64,000 bases of DNA. Source: Ianthella basta (lineage: Eukaryota; Porifera; Demospongiae; Verongiida; Ianthellidae). This document shows, one piece after another, positions 1-12,400 of this stretch. The notes under the pieces are model-generated. The model did no database searches. It was not told the origin of the DNA and saw only the letters and a program-made list of their open reading frames with translations. Both the position numbers and the translations under genes were made by a program. Within the stretch, counting starts at the first letter, position 1. Each line of letters opens with the position of its first letter. The stretch lies in assembly GCA_964019415.1 (NCBI GenBank), contig OZ025887.1:2446806-2510805 (forward strand). Reading direction: 5' to 3'.

Positions 1-183
1 GAATTGAAATGAGGGGAGCTCAGCCCCCTTAGAAAATTAGCTGTACAGCCTATATTTGACTCAATTCTTGCAGAGCATAGGGTAACCACTTAGCAGATGC
101 ATTTTGGTATCAATGGGTAATGATCACATTGACTGAACCGGGCTACCCACAGCTTGATCATCGGACCTTGAAGTTGATTCAGA

Positions 184-198
184 CCCCCCCCCCCCCCC
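184..198. repeat. poly-C homopolymer run
   Basis: A run of 15 C lies in intron 6 of gene E, just downstream of exon 6. It may vary in length between alleles or be miscounted by sequencing. No function is implied. Confidence 0.8.
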
Positions 199-236
199 TA
201 ACTTGAACCATCTTCCTACACTACTACATGTGGTAC

Positions 237-3200
237 CTGTAGTAGTAGCCGTCATGGTCCCCTGGCATGTTAAATCTGTGACGGTAGTGTGTGAAATTGC
301 TGAAAGGAGGGAGAGACAGCCAAATGAAAGTGTGCAATCCAGTTCTGCACCACAGCATTGCAAGTTGTCAGCTGTGTGGGGCTACTCACTGGTGCCACTC
401 ATGATTTCCAGGGCAAACCATGTATGGCACTTGGGACGCAAAGGGCTCAACTGCATTCATAAAGTCATCACCCACCTACAGTGAGCACAACATAGAGGGT
501 ACAGTCACACTGCAGCTACATATGTACCGTATTTGTCCATATAGAAGCCAGGGCTCGAATAGAGGCTGGGTTCAAATTGACGCCAGGTCTAGAAACCACA
601 CACTGGTACTCTTTGGCATCTGAGGTGCAAGCTTTAGGTGCAAATTGAATGCAGCGCAATGTGTGGTGATGATTGGAGTTCTCTCTGCGGTAACGATGTC
701 CAAGAGAAAGCACACCACGTACTGCAGCAAAAAGTAATATAAAGCAAACGCAGAAAAGCTGCAAATAAATCCGCTGCGAGGGAGATCAGAGTCGCTGGAC
801 CAAACCGAATTGTGACCTTGATAACTTCATAGAACTCACACTTTCAGGAAAGAGCTCAGTGCATGCGGATCTCAATGGCAGCCATGTGTTATCACATAAA
901 GGAAGCATGGCTAGGAATCGGTACATTTTGTACAGATTTTAATAGAGGCCGGGCTTGAATAGTAGTTGGGCTCGAATAGAGGCTGGGTCAAAAACCTCTT
1001 GAAGGAAATAGAGGCCTGGGCCTCTATTTGGACAAATACAGTAGCAACAAAATGACACTGACAAGTAGCTTACATTGTGTAAGTCGTAGGCAATGTCACC
1101 TACAGGGGAGAGAACTCTCACGATCACTTGAGGTATGCAAAAATGATATCACTTATTGCTAGATTGCAGGTGATTGCAAGCGCTCACCATTGTGCAGAAC
1201 AATATCCCAGTTCCTACTGTTTGTCTCGTTAATCAAGAATGGTATCGATATGCCATTCACCAACCCCAGGTCTCCAAAGACGGCAAACCGAGGGCTCCAG
1301 TCAGTGCCATCCTTGAGGACGTACATTGTGAACACCTTGCTCCAGTCTGAGCCATAGCCACATTGGTAGTCTGGACACCGGTATAGGGGATAGCATACAT
1401 TTGCTGGCGTACGTAGAGCAGAACGTTGATGGGGCTACCACACGTTCAGAGGTGCATGCACTGGTGGAACCAGCTAGATCACACCCTCAAGGAGTAAACC
1501 ATAACCTCAACACCGACATCAACCTGAGGCCAATCTGCTCACTAAGGCAAGTGGGTCTGTTTGGCTCAAAACCAATGTAACAGTAATAATATTGTCACTA
1601 ACACATGTATATCATGTGCTCGTTGTGTTAAAATGTGAATTTCAGTTATAGTGAATTCCTCTTATAAGGAAATGTTTCACCTTCCCCCTGAGATTCGTTA
1701 TAATGAGACTCCACTGTACTTACAGTGACGAAGGGGTACTCAACGCATTGTACCATCAACAGTGCCATAGTGAAATGCCATAGTGAAACGTAACTAAATG
1801 AAGCTAAATATAGCGCGAAAGGGGGTGATTTCACTACTACATTTACTTTTAACATTGCACAGTTTGTACACACTATGTTTCCCCAGTACACACATAGCAC
1901 ACTGTATTTCACCTTTTATGTACTATACAATGCTTGTTGGTAGACGGCATGTCCACAGTGCATGCACAGTAGAGACACTTACACATAGACAGGGCTAACA
2001 AGCTGACCGCTGATAAGATGCCTAGGTGAACTCTGCTGCTTTGCACACAGGTATGTGCATAGCAGCATATTGGACACAGTACGTAGGATGTTTCGACCAT
2101 GAAGAAGGTTGGCAGCTACCAGAACACCTTTGTCTTTGAAATGTCCTACTTTGCCACTACATACATTTACTTACTATGCCCTTGAGTTCACCCTAGCATG
2201 ACCCAGCCTCTATCACCTCATCATCAGATACAAAGGTATACACACACATGTAATTACTGGGCTACTGTGCCACTGTCACTGCTGGTTCTGTTTAAATACA
2301 GTAGCGTTCTTGTTGTGCTTTAGAGAAGGAAGTTAAAGGTACATCATAAACATACTGATCTTCAGAACATTTAGATATATATTAGGCATAATGGAACATG
2401 TGCTTCCCATTTACATGTATGCTTACCATAAGCTTCTCCTGGCTGCAGTCCCTTCACCTCCACAACATGCATGAAACGTACAATTGAGTCATCTTCAAAT
2501 TTGGTCATATTCCCTGAAGCTGAGCTGGTCAGAGACTTCCCCTTCAACCCATACTTGACCATTGATCCAGAGGTGGGAGCAAAGGTGACCCATGACACCA
2601 ACATCGATGATGGGGTCTCTGCAAAATGAAAATGACACATGGCAATAACAACCACCACATCATATCTCTATAAGCCAATCATGAGATGGAGAGCTGGCAG
2701 GGAATGGAAGATGCTGTGAAGCTCTGAGTATAATGTTATGCACTATACACTGAAAATACATTTAAAGCAGCCATAAAATACTGAAAATTATGGTTGATTA
2801 CAGTCTCCAGAGTAGGGTAATACCATATGCCAATGAATGAGGGGCTTTCTGCATTATCACGTTGTTAATACTGCTATCCTTGGCCTTCATCTGGCAATAA
2901 CTGTCAATCCATTGATTCGTGATCGCTGCAGCCGTCCTCACATCCTGACTGTACTCAGTGGTACAATGGATCATTTGCGACAGCATGGCCGATGGCTGCT
3001 GTTGGTGACATAGGCCAACCGACTTAGACTGTGCATAGTGTCCCATACAACAGCCTACACTAGGCACAACATGACACTACATGCGCACAGGTAGACTGCA
3101 GGTGGTGACGAGAGTGAACTACAGCGAGATTGAGAAGACACAAAACAACTGAACTACACAGCGCGACACATAAGACATAGTTCAAGACTCCTACTGTAAC

Positions 3201-3445
3201 TACGTAGGCAGCCACAATGGGGCAGGGTCCTTGCTGGGCGGATACAGGCACATACACAGGGATCGTGCGGATTGACTGACTTCAACGTAGTGAGCCCAGT
3301 GAGTCACAAGGGCGAGCCTAAAGCGTACGAAAAACTCACCAGTTGCCGCTAGGTGTACTTGCTGCGGCAGCGATTCGCCACTGAGGCCTCCGCTAACGAC
3401 CAACTGCAGGGAGCCGACCAAGAAAATCAACAGCTCCCACGCCAT
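237..3445 (-). CDS. Purple acid phosphatase gene E, 5' part (exons 1-6), cut by the window edge
   Basis: This is a secreted metallophosphatase of the purple acid phosphatase family, resembling animal ACP7. It would hydrolyse phosphomonoesters with a dinuclear metal centre. Exons in gene order: 3340-3445, 2427-2618, 1188-1370, 1074-1099, 390-475, 237-299; phases agree and all donors are GT. Exon 1 starts at an ATG and encodes a hydrophobic signal peptide (MAWELLIFLVGSLQLVV). Motifs seen: FGDLG in exon 3, GDIAYDL in microexon 4, PGNHE in exon 5. Exons 7-13 should lie left of base 1; no match for exon 7 is visible in bases 1-236. The 5' part is nearly identical to genes B-D but has no LTR, LINE or foldback insertion. 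From mid exon 3 onward it differs clearly (HNGD for HVGD, GNHEWH for GNHEYR), and exon 3 is one codon shorter. I read it as one of the two parental genes of the array. Confidence 0.9.
527..1041. mobile_element. MITE-like TIR element in intron 4 of gene E
   Basis: The ends are imperfect inverted repeats: CCGTATTTGTCCATATAGA at the left, and the complement of CTGTATTTGTCCAAATAGA at the right. The element is flanked by TA on both sides, as expected for a TA target duplication. Subterminal sequence repeats a cgaatagaggctgggt-type unit several times. The 515 bp hold no coding capacity, so it would be non-autonomous, perhaps Tc1/mariner-related. It lies between exon 5 and exon 4. Confidence 0.7.
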
Positions 3446-3517
3446 TTTTTTTTCGACTCTCAGGTCTACACTCGGGGTCTAGATCTACATGCTACAAGCT
3501 GATGCCGTACGCGTCAG

Positions 3518-3525
3518 TCTATATA
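3518..3525 (-). promoter_or_regulatory. TATA box of gene E
   Basis: TATATAGA reads on the minus strand about 73-80 bp upstream of the ATG at 3445, a plausible core-promoter position with a 5' UTR near 45 nt. The same box is kept in genes B-D, but there a transposon abuts it directly. Here the native upstream sequence (3526-3703) is still present. Confidence 0.55.
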
Positions 3526-3703
3526 GGGAAATGGTTATAGGCAGTGTCACGTGACTGTTGTCTGGGTCATTGATGGGACTGAGATCTAGATTGGTTTCAC
3601 TATTGATGCTCACAGTGGACCAATGCTGCAACCACACTGCATGGCTAGCTACTTAGGTCCGGCCGGGATACACACTATATACACATCATGTCATACTGTG
3701 GAC

Positions 3704-5663
3704 TGTCACGCAGATAAGTGTCCCCCGCCGAAAACGGTCCCCCGGACCGATTTCGGCAAGAGGCGCTTGCCGTAACCGGTCCCCACGGCAGGAAAGTGTC
3801 CCCTGTACGAAATAAGAAAGTTAACAGTTATAATAAAGCCATGCAAACAGCCTTATACACCAGTAAATAAAGAAATAAGAAAGTCGAAGCTGTGGACACC
3901 GTAAAATAAAGGAAAATGGTGAGATGTATGGGGAAATGTGTGCAAACATACTGCATGACGCCATCGCACAATCTGTACAAGCATCGGCCCACAACGACAT
4001 GTCGCCCATTACCCTTCGACGTAGAGTACAAGTTGCGTAATGTGCGGACCGAAGTGTAGTGGCGTTTTAGGCAGACCAACTTCAGACGAACAGTGGTTTT
4101 GTAATGACTGTGAATGATCTTACTTATACTTTTCTAACGGAATGGTTTTAACCTATTTTATTCCATTGTATATTGTCCATAATGTCTATATATGAATTTT
4201 ATACTGAGAATTACTAATTGTTACTTGCATTGTTTGCATGGAAATTAGCCAGCTATAGCTGTTAGCTATACATTCACTTGAAAGGAAGGTTAGCAATATT
4301 GTTATTAGCAATGTTTAGCCGCTAAGCGTATACATCCGTCAGTCACTGTGAGCAGCTAGACATATCATCGCTTCGCCTATAAACGTCCGACCGCATGGTC
4401 AAGGGAACATCTATTATTCCCGCCTCTTCAGCTGCGTCTGGGCTGGAGTAGTGCGTCAACATGTGCAGGGCCGTCGGAGGCGGTACGGCCGGTACGGCCA
4501 TGGCCGTACCACTTTTTGAACAGCTAGCAGTTTTTTAATTTTCAAAAGCAGTGTTTTTGCTACTAAACCAGATAACCCCTACCCTACCTTAACTAACCGC
4601 TGAGGAACAAAGAAGCAATGATCTTAGGTTGTTAGCATATGCAATGAAACAGGAGATATCAAGTAGGGTCCAATACTTCGCGATTTGCAAGCACGCTCCT
4701 TTTTTCCGCCATGTTTTGTTACGTAATCGATTCAAAACGTAATAAAGATGGAGGCCAGCAGCGCGTACGTAGGTAATCGTTTTCACGCACCAATAGACCC
4801 ACATTACCTGGCGCTACGAAGCATGGCTTGTAGCACCACACGTCAGCGAATCGCTATACTTTTAACGGTGATGTAACAATTCAAGATGGCCTCATCGTCG
4901 AAGCACGTGGACCTAAGAACGCCGACAATAGGTGACAAGCCTCATCAGCCTCGCGCAGGTTTTTAGTGCCCTAAACGTCGATTCGGTGTGAAGAAGATCG
5001 TTTCTCGAACTTTCCAAGAGAGCTGGTATACCAGGTGAAGATTTTGCGTAATAGCTAGCAACTTTGAAATGCAAGCTAGCTAAATCAAAGACTAGCTATT
5101 GTATCTAATATTTAGCTATATATACGTATGTGTAGCCTATGCATGGGCACGTATCTAGCTTCATACAATGCTGAACATTTAGTAAACATGATTTAGCTGC
5201 TTTTTGCTGTATATCACTGATATCATTGTGAAATCTATGTAACCCTCTTAAAAAAGACTTACTGACTGATCGAGAGTGCATGCTGGGCTAGCAAAGGCAT
5301 CACCATTCTTGAGGCACAGATCTGTAGCAAAGGTTATCTGTATGATAATGAAAAGTAGCAAAAATATTTTTCGCTCACTTCGCTCGCAACATTTTATATC
5401 CTTCACCTAATGGCCTTACCACTTCTAAATTGTCTCCGACGGCCCTGATGTGTACCATCATAGATCCTTGTGAGTAGAAGTCGCTCCGCCTACGTAGTAC
5501 ACGAGGGAAATCGTGAAAGGGGGACGCTTATCGGTCGAGGGGGACAAGATTCGGCAACGACCATTCTGTCGATAACCGTCCGGGGGGTCCGAAAACGGCA
5601 AGAAACGTTGCCGAAAACGGTCCGGGGGACCGATTTTGGGGGGGGACCATTATCGGCATGACA
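3704..5663. mobile_element. 1.96-kb TIR transposon in the E-D spacer, non-autonomous
   Basis: Termini are inverted repeats: TGTCACGCAGATAAG at the left, matched by the complement of TGTCATGCCGATAAT at the right. Each is followed by a C-rich inner block (GGTCCCCCGGACCG on both sides, inverted). The element is flanked by GGAC on both sides (3700-3703 and 5664-5667). The D-C spacer has the empty site with a single GGAC (around 23884), which supports a 4-bp target duplication. I recognise no transposase; open frames are short. About half of its interior is a second, nested element. The superfamily is unresolved. Confidence 0.8.
4466..5447. mobile_element. Nested non-autonomous TIR element (CAGGGCCGT termini)
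   Basis: The ends are perfect 14-bp inverted repeats, CAGGGCCGTCGGAG and CTCCGACGGCCCTG, flanked by ATGTG on both sides (5-bp target duplication). The subterminal region is rich in GGTACGGCC repeats. No transposase frame is visible. A 72-bp element with closely related ends and also a 5-bp duplication occurs in gene A (58541-58612). CAGGG ends would suit a hAT-like origin, though a 5-bp duplication is shorter than the usual 8. Confidence 0.75.
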
Positions 5664-6431
5664 GGACATGGCCGAGATCCAGTTCACCTCCACAAGAGGC
5701 CGATAATGCAGTGCCGTGGTGCACCCACCAATGTTGGTTGCCAGTAGTGCATTGTAACAGGTGTCTAGGAGGGAATTGACCATTGGCAATGTTTGAAAAA
5801 TTACAGGGAGTACATGACCAGTGATGGTCTCCAACCATGTATTGGTCATAGACATAGTGACCAGGGCATGGTGAGACAAACATATGAAGTTATTGTACAT
5901 ATACCCATGCCCCCCCAGTGTAGTACTGTTGCCCTGAGCAGTGCTCTTGGAGGAAAGATTGCATAGTCTCTCAATGTACCTACATTTGATTTGTGTTAGT
6001 GCTGCATAAAGAATACTGGCAGTTAAGAAGTTATTGAGCTTAAATGGAGCTATTGGAAGTACAAGTGGATGTTAAGGATGCTTTGATCTGAAGAAAGTCC
6101 TCGCCCGCAGCTGGCATGCATGAAACTGAAAACATATTGCGGATGCAGTTGAGAGGGATCTTCCCATCAATACATCCTAGACATTGACTTGGGATTTCCA
6201 GTAGCTGTAATTTCATTCAGTAGCTTCTTACTACACATGGGGTAAATACATTGTACCAGTACACACATTCTATACTATATGTGCACTCTATATATTTAAA
6301 TAGTACAATGCAGAGTTGCATACTTCTAACAAAGGGCAGGCTGATTATAACGCTGCCTCGATTAATAACCAGAAAGAGAAGAGCTACAAAATGCCCTCCA
6401 CTCTCCCTATATAGAAAACACTCCATATGGC
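5664..6431. other. E-D spacer, 3' flank of gene D
   Basis: This is non-coding and homologous to the spacers downstream of C, B and A (23880-24656, 42110-42880, 55515-56284). It differs from the C version by several substitutions and small indels, unlike the region right of about 6900, where D and C are almost identical. I see no gene in it. The 3' UTR and poly(A) site of gene D must lie here, but I could not pin a poly(A) signal. Confidence 0.6.
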
Positions 6432-9400
6432 CTACAGCCAGGCTTCAGGACCATGCTTGTCCTTGACTATCATCACACTGTCCATGACACTGCCACCCTG
6501 TGAGGAAAATGGGTTGGTACATGCTATACATACATGCTAGGAAGTTCATCCCCCTAATGAGCACAAATGTACCCACATTTTGGGTTATTTGCATCCCCAG
6601 TGTTGCACTCTGTCATAACATTCTCATCCCTTCATTGAGCAAGTTGACCCTCACTAGACAAGCACGCACTCCCACTGAACATACATTCACCTCAACTAAG
6701 TGAACACACACATGCCTTACCCACATGCAACACATACCGCAGTGGCACTTATCTGTTCCCACAGGAGGTGGGTAGTGTTGAATACAGTCATCCGAGAATA
6801 ACCATACTGTGCAGAATCTACTTTAGCAAACCAAGGGTCAATTGGATCCTTGATAATGTCATGACCCTCACGGTTACCCTATACAAGGCAGAGAGGAACG
6901 AAATGTATGCTGTAGTAGTAAATCAGAAACAAAGAAGCTAATACTCACTGGCTCTCCAGTGATGAAGTGAACTGGAGCCTTGGGGTTCACATATGGAGCA
7001 TCATAGGAACCGTTGTAGACCTGACAGACATGCAGCAGTAGGCACAGTTGAATCACTAGTTTAAGTCATACATTCTATATGCACACCTAGTAATTATAAT
7101 ACATGCACTACCAAACATGCATTCACCTTTCTGTCATAAACTGGCCACAATCGTTCATAGTTGTGTTCATGTCCCCACAGCTCCACATCCACACCTATCC
7201 ATGGTCAATACACAGCAAGGTATCATATACAACTGAGAGGCACATCAGCTGCATGTACAGTAGGAAGCATGTAGTATCAACATACCATTATCATAAAACA
7301 GCTTCTCCAGACCAGACTTGGAGCGAATCTGCAAGGTAGGCAAAGGAGATTATTTGAAGCAAATACACTATTGGGCTGGGCTAATACTGGATGCAGTGCA
7401 GTCAGAGACATTTTGTTTGTTCTGGTAAAAGACTTACTATGCTGTCCACGTGAGTGCAGTCATCGTTATCATCTGAGCTAGCACAGTACATTGGTCTGTG
7501 TGCCATAGTGATGATCCAGGGGTGCTTGGCACGCTGCTCTGGTGAAGTCGCCAACTGAACACAAGCAGTAAAACAGTGTTCAGATTAATATCATGATGAG
7601 CAGCTATTTTAAATACGAATCATGCTTCATATCCATTCATTGATCTACATCATGACAATAAGCAGATATCCAAGTCATATTACTAGCTACAGTAGTTGCT
7701 GCATGCATGCAGCTCTATCCATCCCATTTAGTCAAGCTAGTTTGCTCCACGTGTGTGGAGTTTGGAGTCCGAGACAAACCCTACACTGTAGCATCAGCAA
7801 TACCCAACTCCTTTACCTTCAAGTCATTCTCCAGCCACTCATATTGCCATTTGAACAGGTCCATTCCATATTGCAGAAAGAAGTACAACTCAGTAGAGAA
7901 GCTGATGATGTGCGCAGGTCCTACATCCCAGCTAAGTGTAAGGGAAGGTTGACATGTGTTCATCAACGACTCATGAAGTAAGTATGCACATGCAAATGGC
8001 CATGGTGTGAAACAGATTAATACACAATGAACATACGCATGTTTCACCTGTAGTAATAACTGTCATGGTCTCCAGGCATATTGAATCTGTTACGGTAGTG
8101 TGTGAAATTGCTGAGGACAGAAGAATACATGACAGCTATGAATCAGTCTTCAATTATTATGCAACAATCACTGTCAAGTGAACTCACTGCCGGTATTCGT
8201 GGTTCCCAGGGCACACCATGTAGGGTACCTGAGAGGCAATGTCCTGCACTGCATTCATGAAGTCATCGCCATTCTGCACGTAGTACATGACACACACAGC
8301 GATTGATGCTATGTACTTAATGTATACAATGAACAGAGCAGTGAACTCACATCAAACAGGTCATAAGCCAAGTCACCTGCAGGAGGAATGACAAGGCAAT
8401 ATATACTCACACATCAGTATAATTGTGGTTACAACATGGACACATATTAGTCCAAAATGATAGATAAAGTACTTCACACCAGACAACATCCTACAATTTT
8501 CAATGGACCAAGACGTGGGAGCAGACCTGCTAGTGGGAACATTTGGGAGGTACATCAGGAAGAAAGGTGTTTACTAAGATGAAAGGCTAGAGCAAGTACA
8601 TAGCTTCAACAATTTAATGAAGCTTGTATGCAGGTATGGTAGAACTACCATAGATGAAGTGGCATTACTTGCACCTATTCCCATGGTATGTGCCTATTTC
8701 TGATGAGCAGTGCAGAATTTATGCAATTAATAGCTGATGCAGTGAGATTGAACTCTCAGATCACTGAATGCAGCTACACAAGTGTCACATGCACCAGAAG
8801 TCGTCTACCATCAGTAGGCAAAAAGCACACAAACAGTAGTATTAATTCAACAAACAACATCAAAACTGCTGGGGACACTAGACTTATTGAGGACGGCGAT
8901 GCATGACAGCAATGTATGAAGGCAGGCAAGCACTCACCAACATGCAACACAACGTCCCATTGTCTATCGTTTGTCTGATTTCTCAGGAGTGGTATCGAAC
9001 GATTTCCATTCTGATATCCCAAGTCCCCATATATGACAAACCGAGGGCTCCAGTCAGTGCCATCCTTGAGGACGTACATTGTGAACACCTTGCTCCAGTC
9101 TGAGCCATAGCCACATTGGTAATCTGGACACCGGTATAGGGGATAGCATACATTTGCTGGCTTAGAGCAGAACGTTGATGGGGCTACCACACGTTCAGAG
9201 GTGCATGCACTGGTGGAACCAGCTAGATCAAGCCCCCAAGGAGTGAACTACAACCTCAACACCGACATTAACCTTACTAAGGCAAGTAGGTCTGTTTGGC
9301 TCAGAACCACTCAATCAAATCACAATTTCTCCATGAACCACAAATCACTAATACATGTATATCATGTGCTCGTTGTGTTAAAATGTGAATTTCAGTTATA

Positions 9401-12400
9401 GTGAATTCCTCTTATAAGGAAATGTTTCACCTTCCCCCTGAGATTCGTTATAATGAGACTCCACTGTACTTACAGTGACGAAGGGGTACTCAACGCATTG
9501 TACCATCAACAATGCCATAGTGAATTATAACTAAATGAAGCTAATGTAGAAGAAGAGGCTCATTGCTATGTTGTTCAATGTATATAGGCGAATAGTTTGT
9601 GTGCAATACGTAGCAGATTAATCAACAACTGAATGCAGGACGTTTCGGCCCGAAGGCCTTCGTCAGCTGTTTTGTATGCAGCTGACGAAGGCCTTCGGGC
9701 CGAAACGTCTTGCATTCAGTTGTGGAGTAATCTGCTTCGTATTGCCCACAAACTATTCGCCTATATAAATGAAGCTAAATATAGCGCGAAAGGGGGTGAT
9801 TACACTACTACATTTACTTTTAACATTGCACAGTTTGTACACACGATGTTTCCCCACTACACACATAGCACACCGTATTTCACCGTATTATGTATTACTA
9901 GCAGAGCCTTCAGCGGGCTTCTGCTACAGCAAGTTGCACAACAGCGAGTCGGTCCCAGCCACTTTTGACATATGTGAGCTGGTAGCAACAGAAGGTAGCT
10001 GCTATATATAATATATAAAGATGGCGGCCTCGAACGTGAGAGCACGTAGATTGACAAAAGATATACTAGATAGTGGAAGCATAAGGATTGACAAAAGATT
10101 TGATGGGCGACTGTGAGCGAAGAGAGAAAAGATCAGTAGGGAGGGTGATTCAGAAGAGAAGAGGACAAGAGAGAAAGGAGATTATTCACAATATCGATGG
10201 TAGGACCGCAGAAGGGGTCGAGAAAAAGAGCGGAGACGGGATTGGGACAAAGATCGCGAGCAAGATTGGTGGACAGTTGGAGGAAGTAGTCGATGGTGTG
10301 GTTGGAGAAGGGGTTGATTATGTGAGTGACGAAGGGACTGATGGAAGGAGTGGTGATGGCAAAGTGAGTCTTGTGAAGGAAGGTGAGCCAGGACTAGGGG
10401 AGACCAGGGACGAAGCAATTAGATGTCTCTGTACTCGTGAAGTAGAGTCAGGGGAAATGGTGTGCTGCGAGATTTGTGAAGGATGGTCTCACATCAGATG
10501 CCTGGGAATGAAAGAGGATGCCGGAGTGATGGAGGGGAAATCCTTTGTTTGCTATTTTTGCTTGTCTGCTTGTCTGGTGAAATTGCGCAAAGAAGTAGGG
10601 GGGTTGAGGGAAGAAATGAGCATGATGAAGAGTGAAATGGATGAAATGAGAGTGGAGAATGAGAGATTGAGAGGCCTGGGCTTAGGAGGGTCCCAGAGAG
10701 AGGAGGTGTTGGAGTGTATGACACAGAGTGAAGGGGTGACAGGTGATAAGGTGGAAAAGATGGTAGTGTCAGATGAGCGAGAGAAACAGGCAACATGGCT
10801 ACAGAGATCTGGTCAGGAAAGTAGTGAGAGGCAAAATGACTGTGGGGGGAACAGTCCAAAGAGTGTAGGAAGGGAGAAGTCAGCCAAATATGTTTCAGGG
10901 GTGCGAAAAGTGTGGGGAACCCGGAAGAGAGAGTCCTGCAATGAAATTGCGAAGGAGATGGTCAGGGTAGTGGGGAAGATGTCTTCTAGGTTCTTCATTA
11001 GTAAGCACGTGGGTCAGTGGAAGGAAAAGAAGGTGTGGTGGTTTGTTGTGAAAGCCCAAGAGAGAGATCTATTGACATTGGATGAGCAGTGGAAGCATAA
11101 GTATTGGCGGTGGCAGAAAGTTGGAAGAGGGGAGCGTGATTTTTTAGCGATGGAACCTGTGTCGGAGGGGCACAGGTGAAAGCTACTGGTGAGGTGGCAG
11201 GGGGAGGGGAAGAAGAGGGATTGTTTGCAGATGTTGGGACCAGAGGTGAGGGGAGGTTGAGTATGATGTGTTGGAATGTTTGTGGGTGGGGAAGAGGTGG
11301 TGGTGAAATGGAGAAAATGAGGGAAGGGCATGATATGAGGGCAAAGGTGATAGATTTCTACAAGCCAGATGTGGTGGCATTGGTGGAAACTTGGTTGAGG
11401 GGAGAGGAGGAGATTGCTGTGGAAGGATATAGGTGGTTTGGGCGGAATAGAAGAAACCTCCATAGGAAGGCAGTGAGGGGTTCAGGTGGGGTTGGTCTGT
11501 TGGTTCGTGAAGAGGTGCTGGAGAAGTGGGCAGTGGAAGTCATAGACGCAGACATTGAGGATATTCTATGGGTGAAGTTAAGTCAAGGGAATGAAGACAC
11601 TCTGATATTGGCAGCATGCTACATCCCACCTGAGTCCTCAAGCCGGGGACAGGGGGCAGAGGAAACCCTCCAGCTGCTATCTGAACAGGTGGCAAAGTTT
11701 TGCTCACAGGGGCCTCTGATAATCTGTGGAGATTTCAACGCTAGATGTGGGGAACTTAATACAGACAGGGATGGCATCCCTCCTAGAAAAGTGATTGATG
11801 GGGTGAAGAACAGTCAAGGCGAAGCATTGGTGGACTTCCTCCGAAGTACAAGTATGACAGAGGTGAATGGGAGGAAGGGAAGGGATGCATTCACTTGTGT
11901 CTCTGGCAAGGGATGTTCAGTGGTCGACTACTGCCTGGTCAGCAAGGAGAATTTCCATATCATTGAAAATTTCAAGGTGACAACCATGTCAGAGAGTGTG
12001 GAGGAGATGGATTGCAGAGGGGTGGTCACTAGAGCACCTGACCACTCCCTTATGAGCTGGGAGGTTGCAACTGACTGGGTTAGTGGGATGGAAGAAGGCA
12101 AGGAGGAAGGTGAACTTAAAGATGGCATGGTAAAGCGGTACGCAGTCCCAGAGGGATACTTGGAAGGTGAGGTGGAGAGGGTGAGGTTGTTGACGGATAA
12201 AGTGGAAACAGCAGGGAATGACCAGGAAGTGATTGATGAAATATACGGAGAATTGACAGAGATGATGAGACAGGGATTGGTAGAGATGAAGGTGAAGAGA
12301 GGTAAAGGTGGGCAACCATGGTTCACCAAAGAGATTGCCAAACTGAGGAAGGCTTTCCACAGGACAGAGAGAGAGTGGTTGGAGTGTAATGGTAGTGATG

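Noticed and set aside
1..236. Exon 7 of gene E at the left edge
   Set aside because: No frame resembling the SWDVGP...WLENDLK exon with splice sites is present; it probably lies outside the window.
5490..5900. 136-codon minus-strand frame in the E-D spacer
   Set aside because: It spans the end of the TIR element and the spacer, which have separate origins; no domain seen.
8774..9190. 138-codon minus-strand frame taken as one protein
   Set aside because: It runs through exon 3 into both flanking introns; only 8938-9123 is coding, bounded by AG and GT.
9633..9968. 111-codon plus-strand frame (copies at 27862 and 46083)
   Set aside because: It crosses the foldback hairpin and intron; no family likeness, and the frame exists because of the palindrome.
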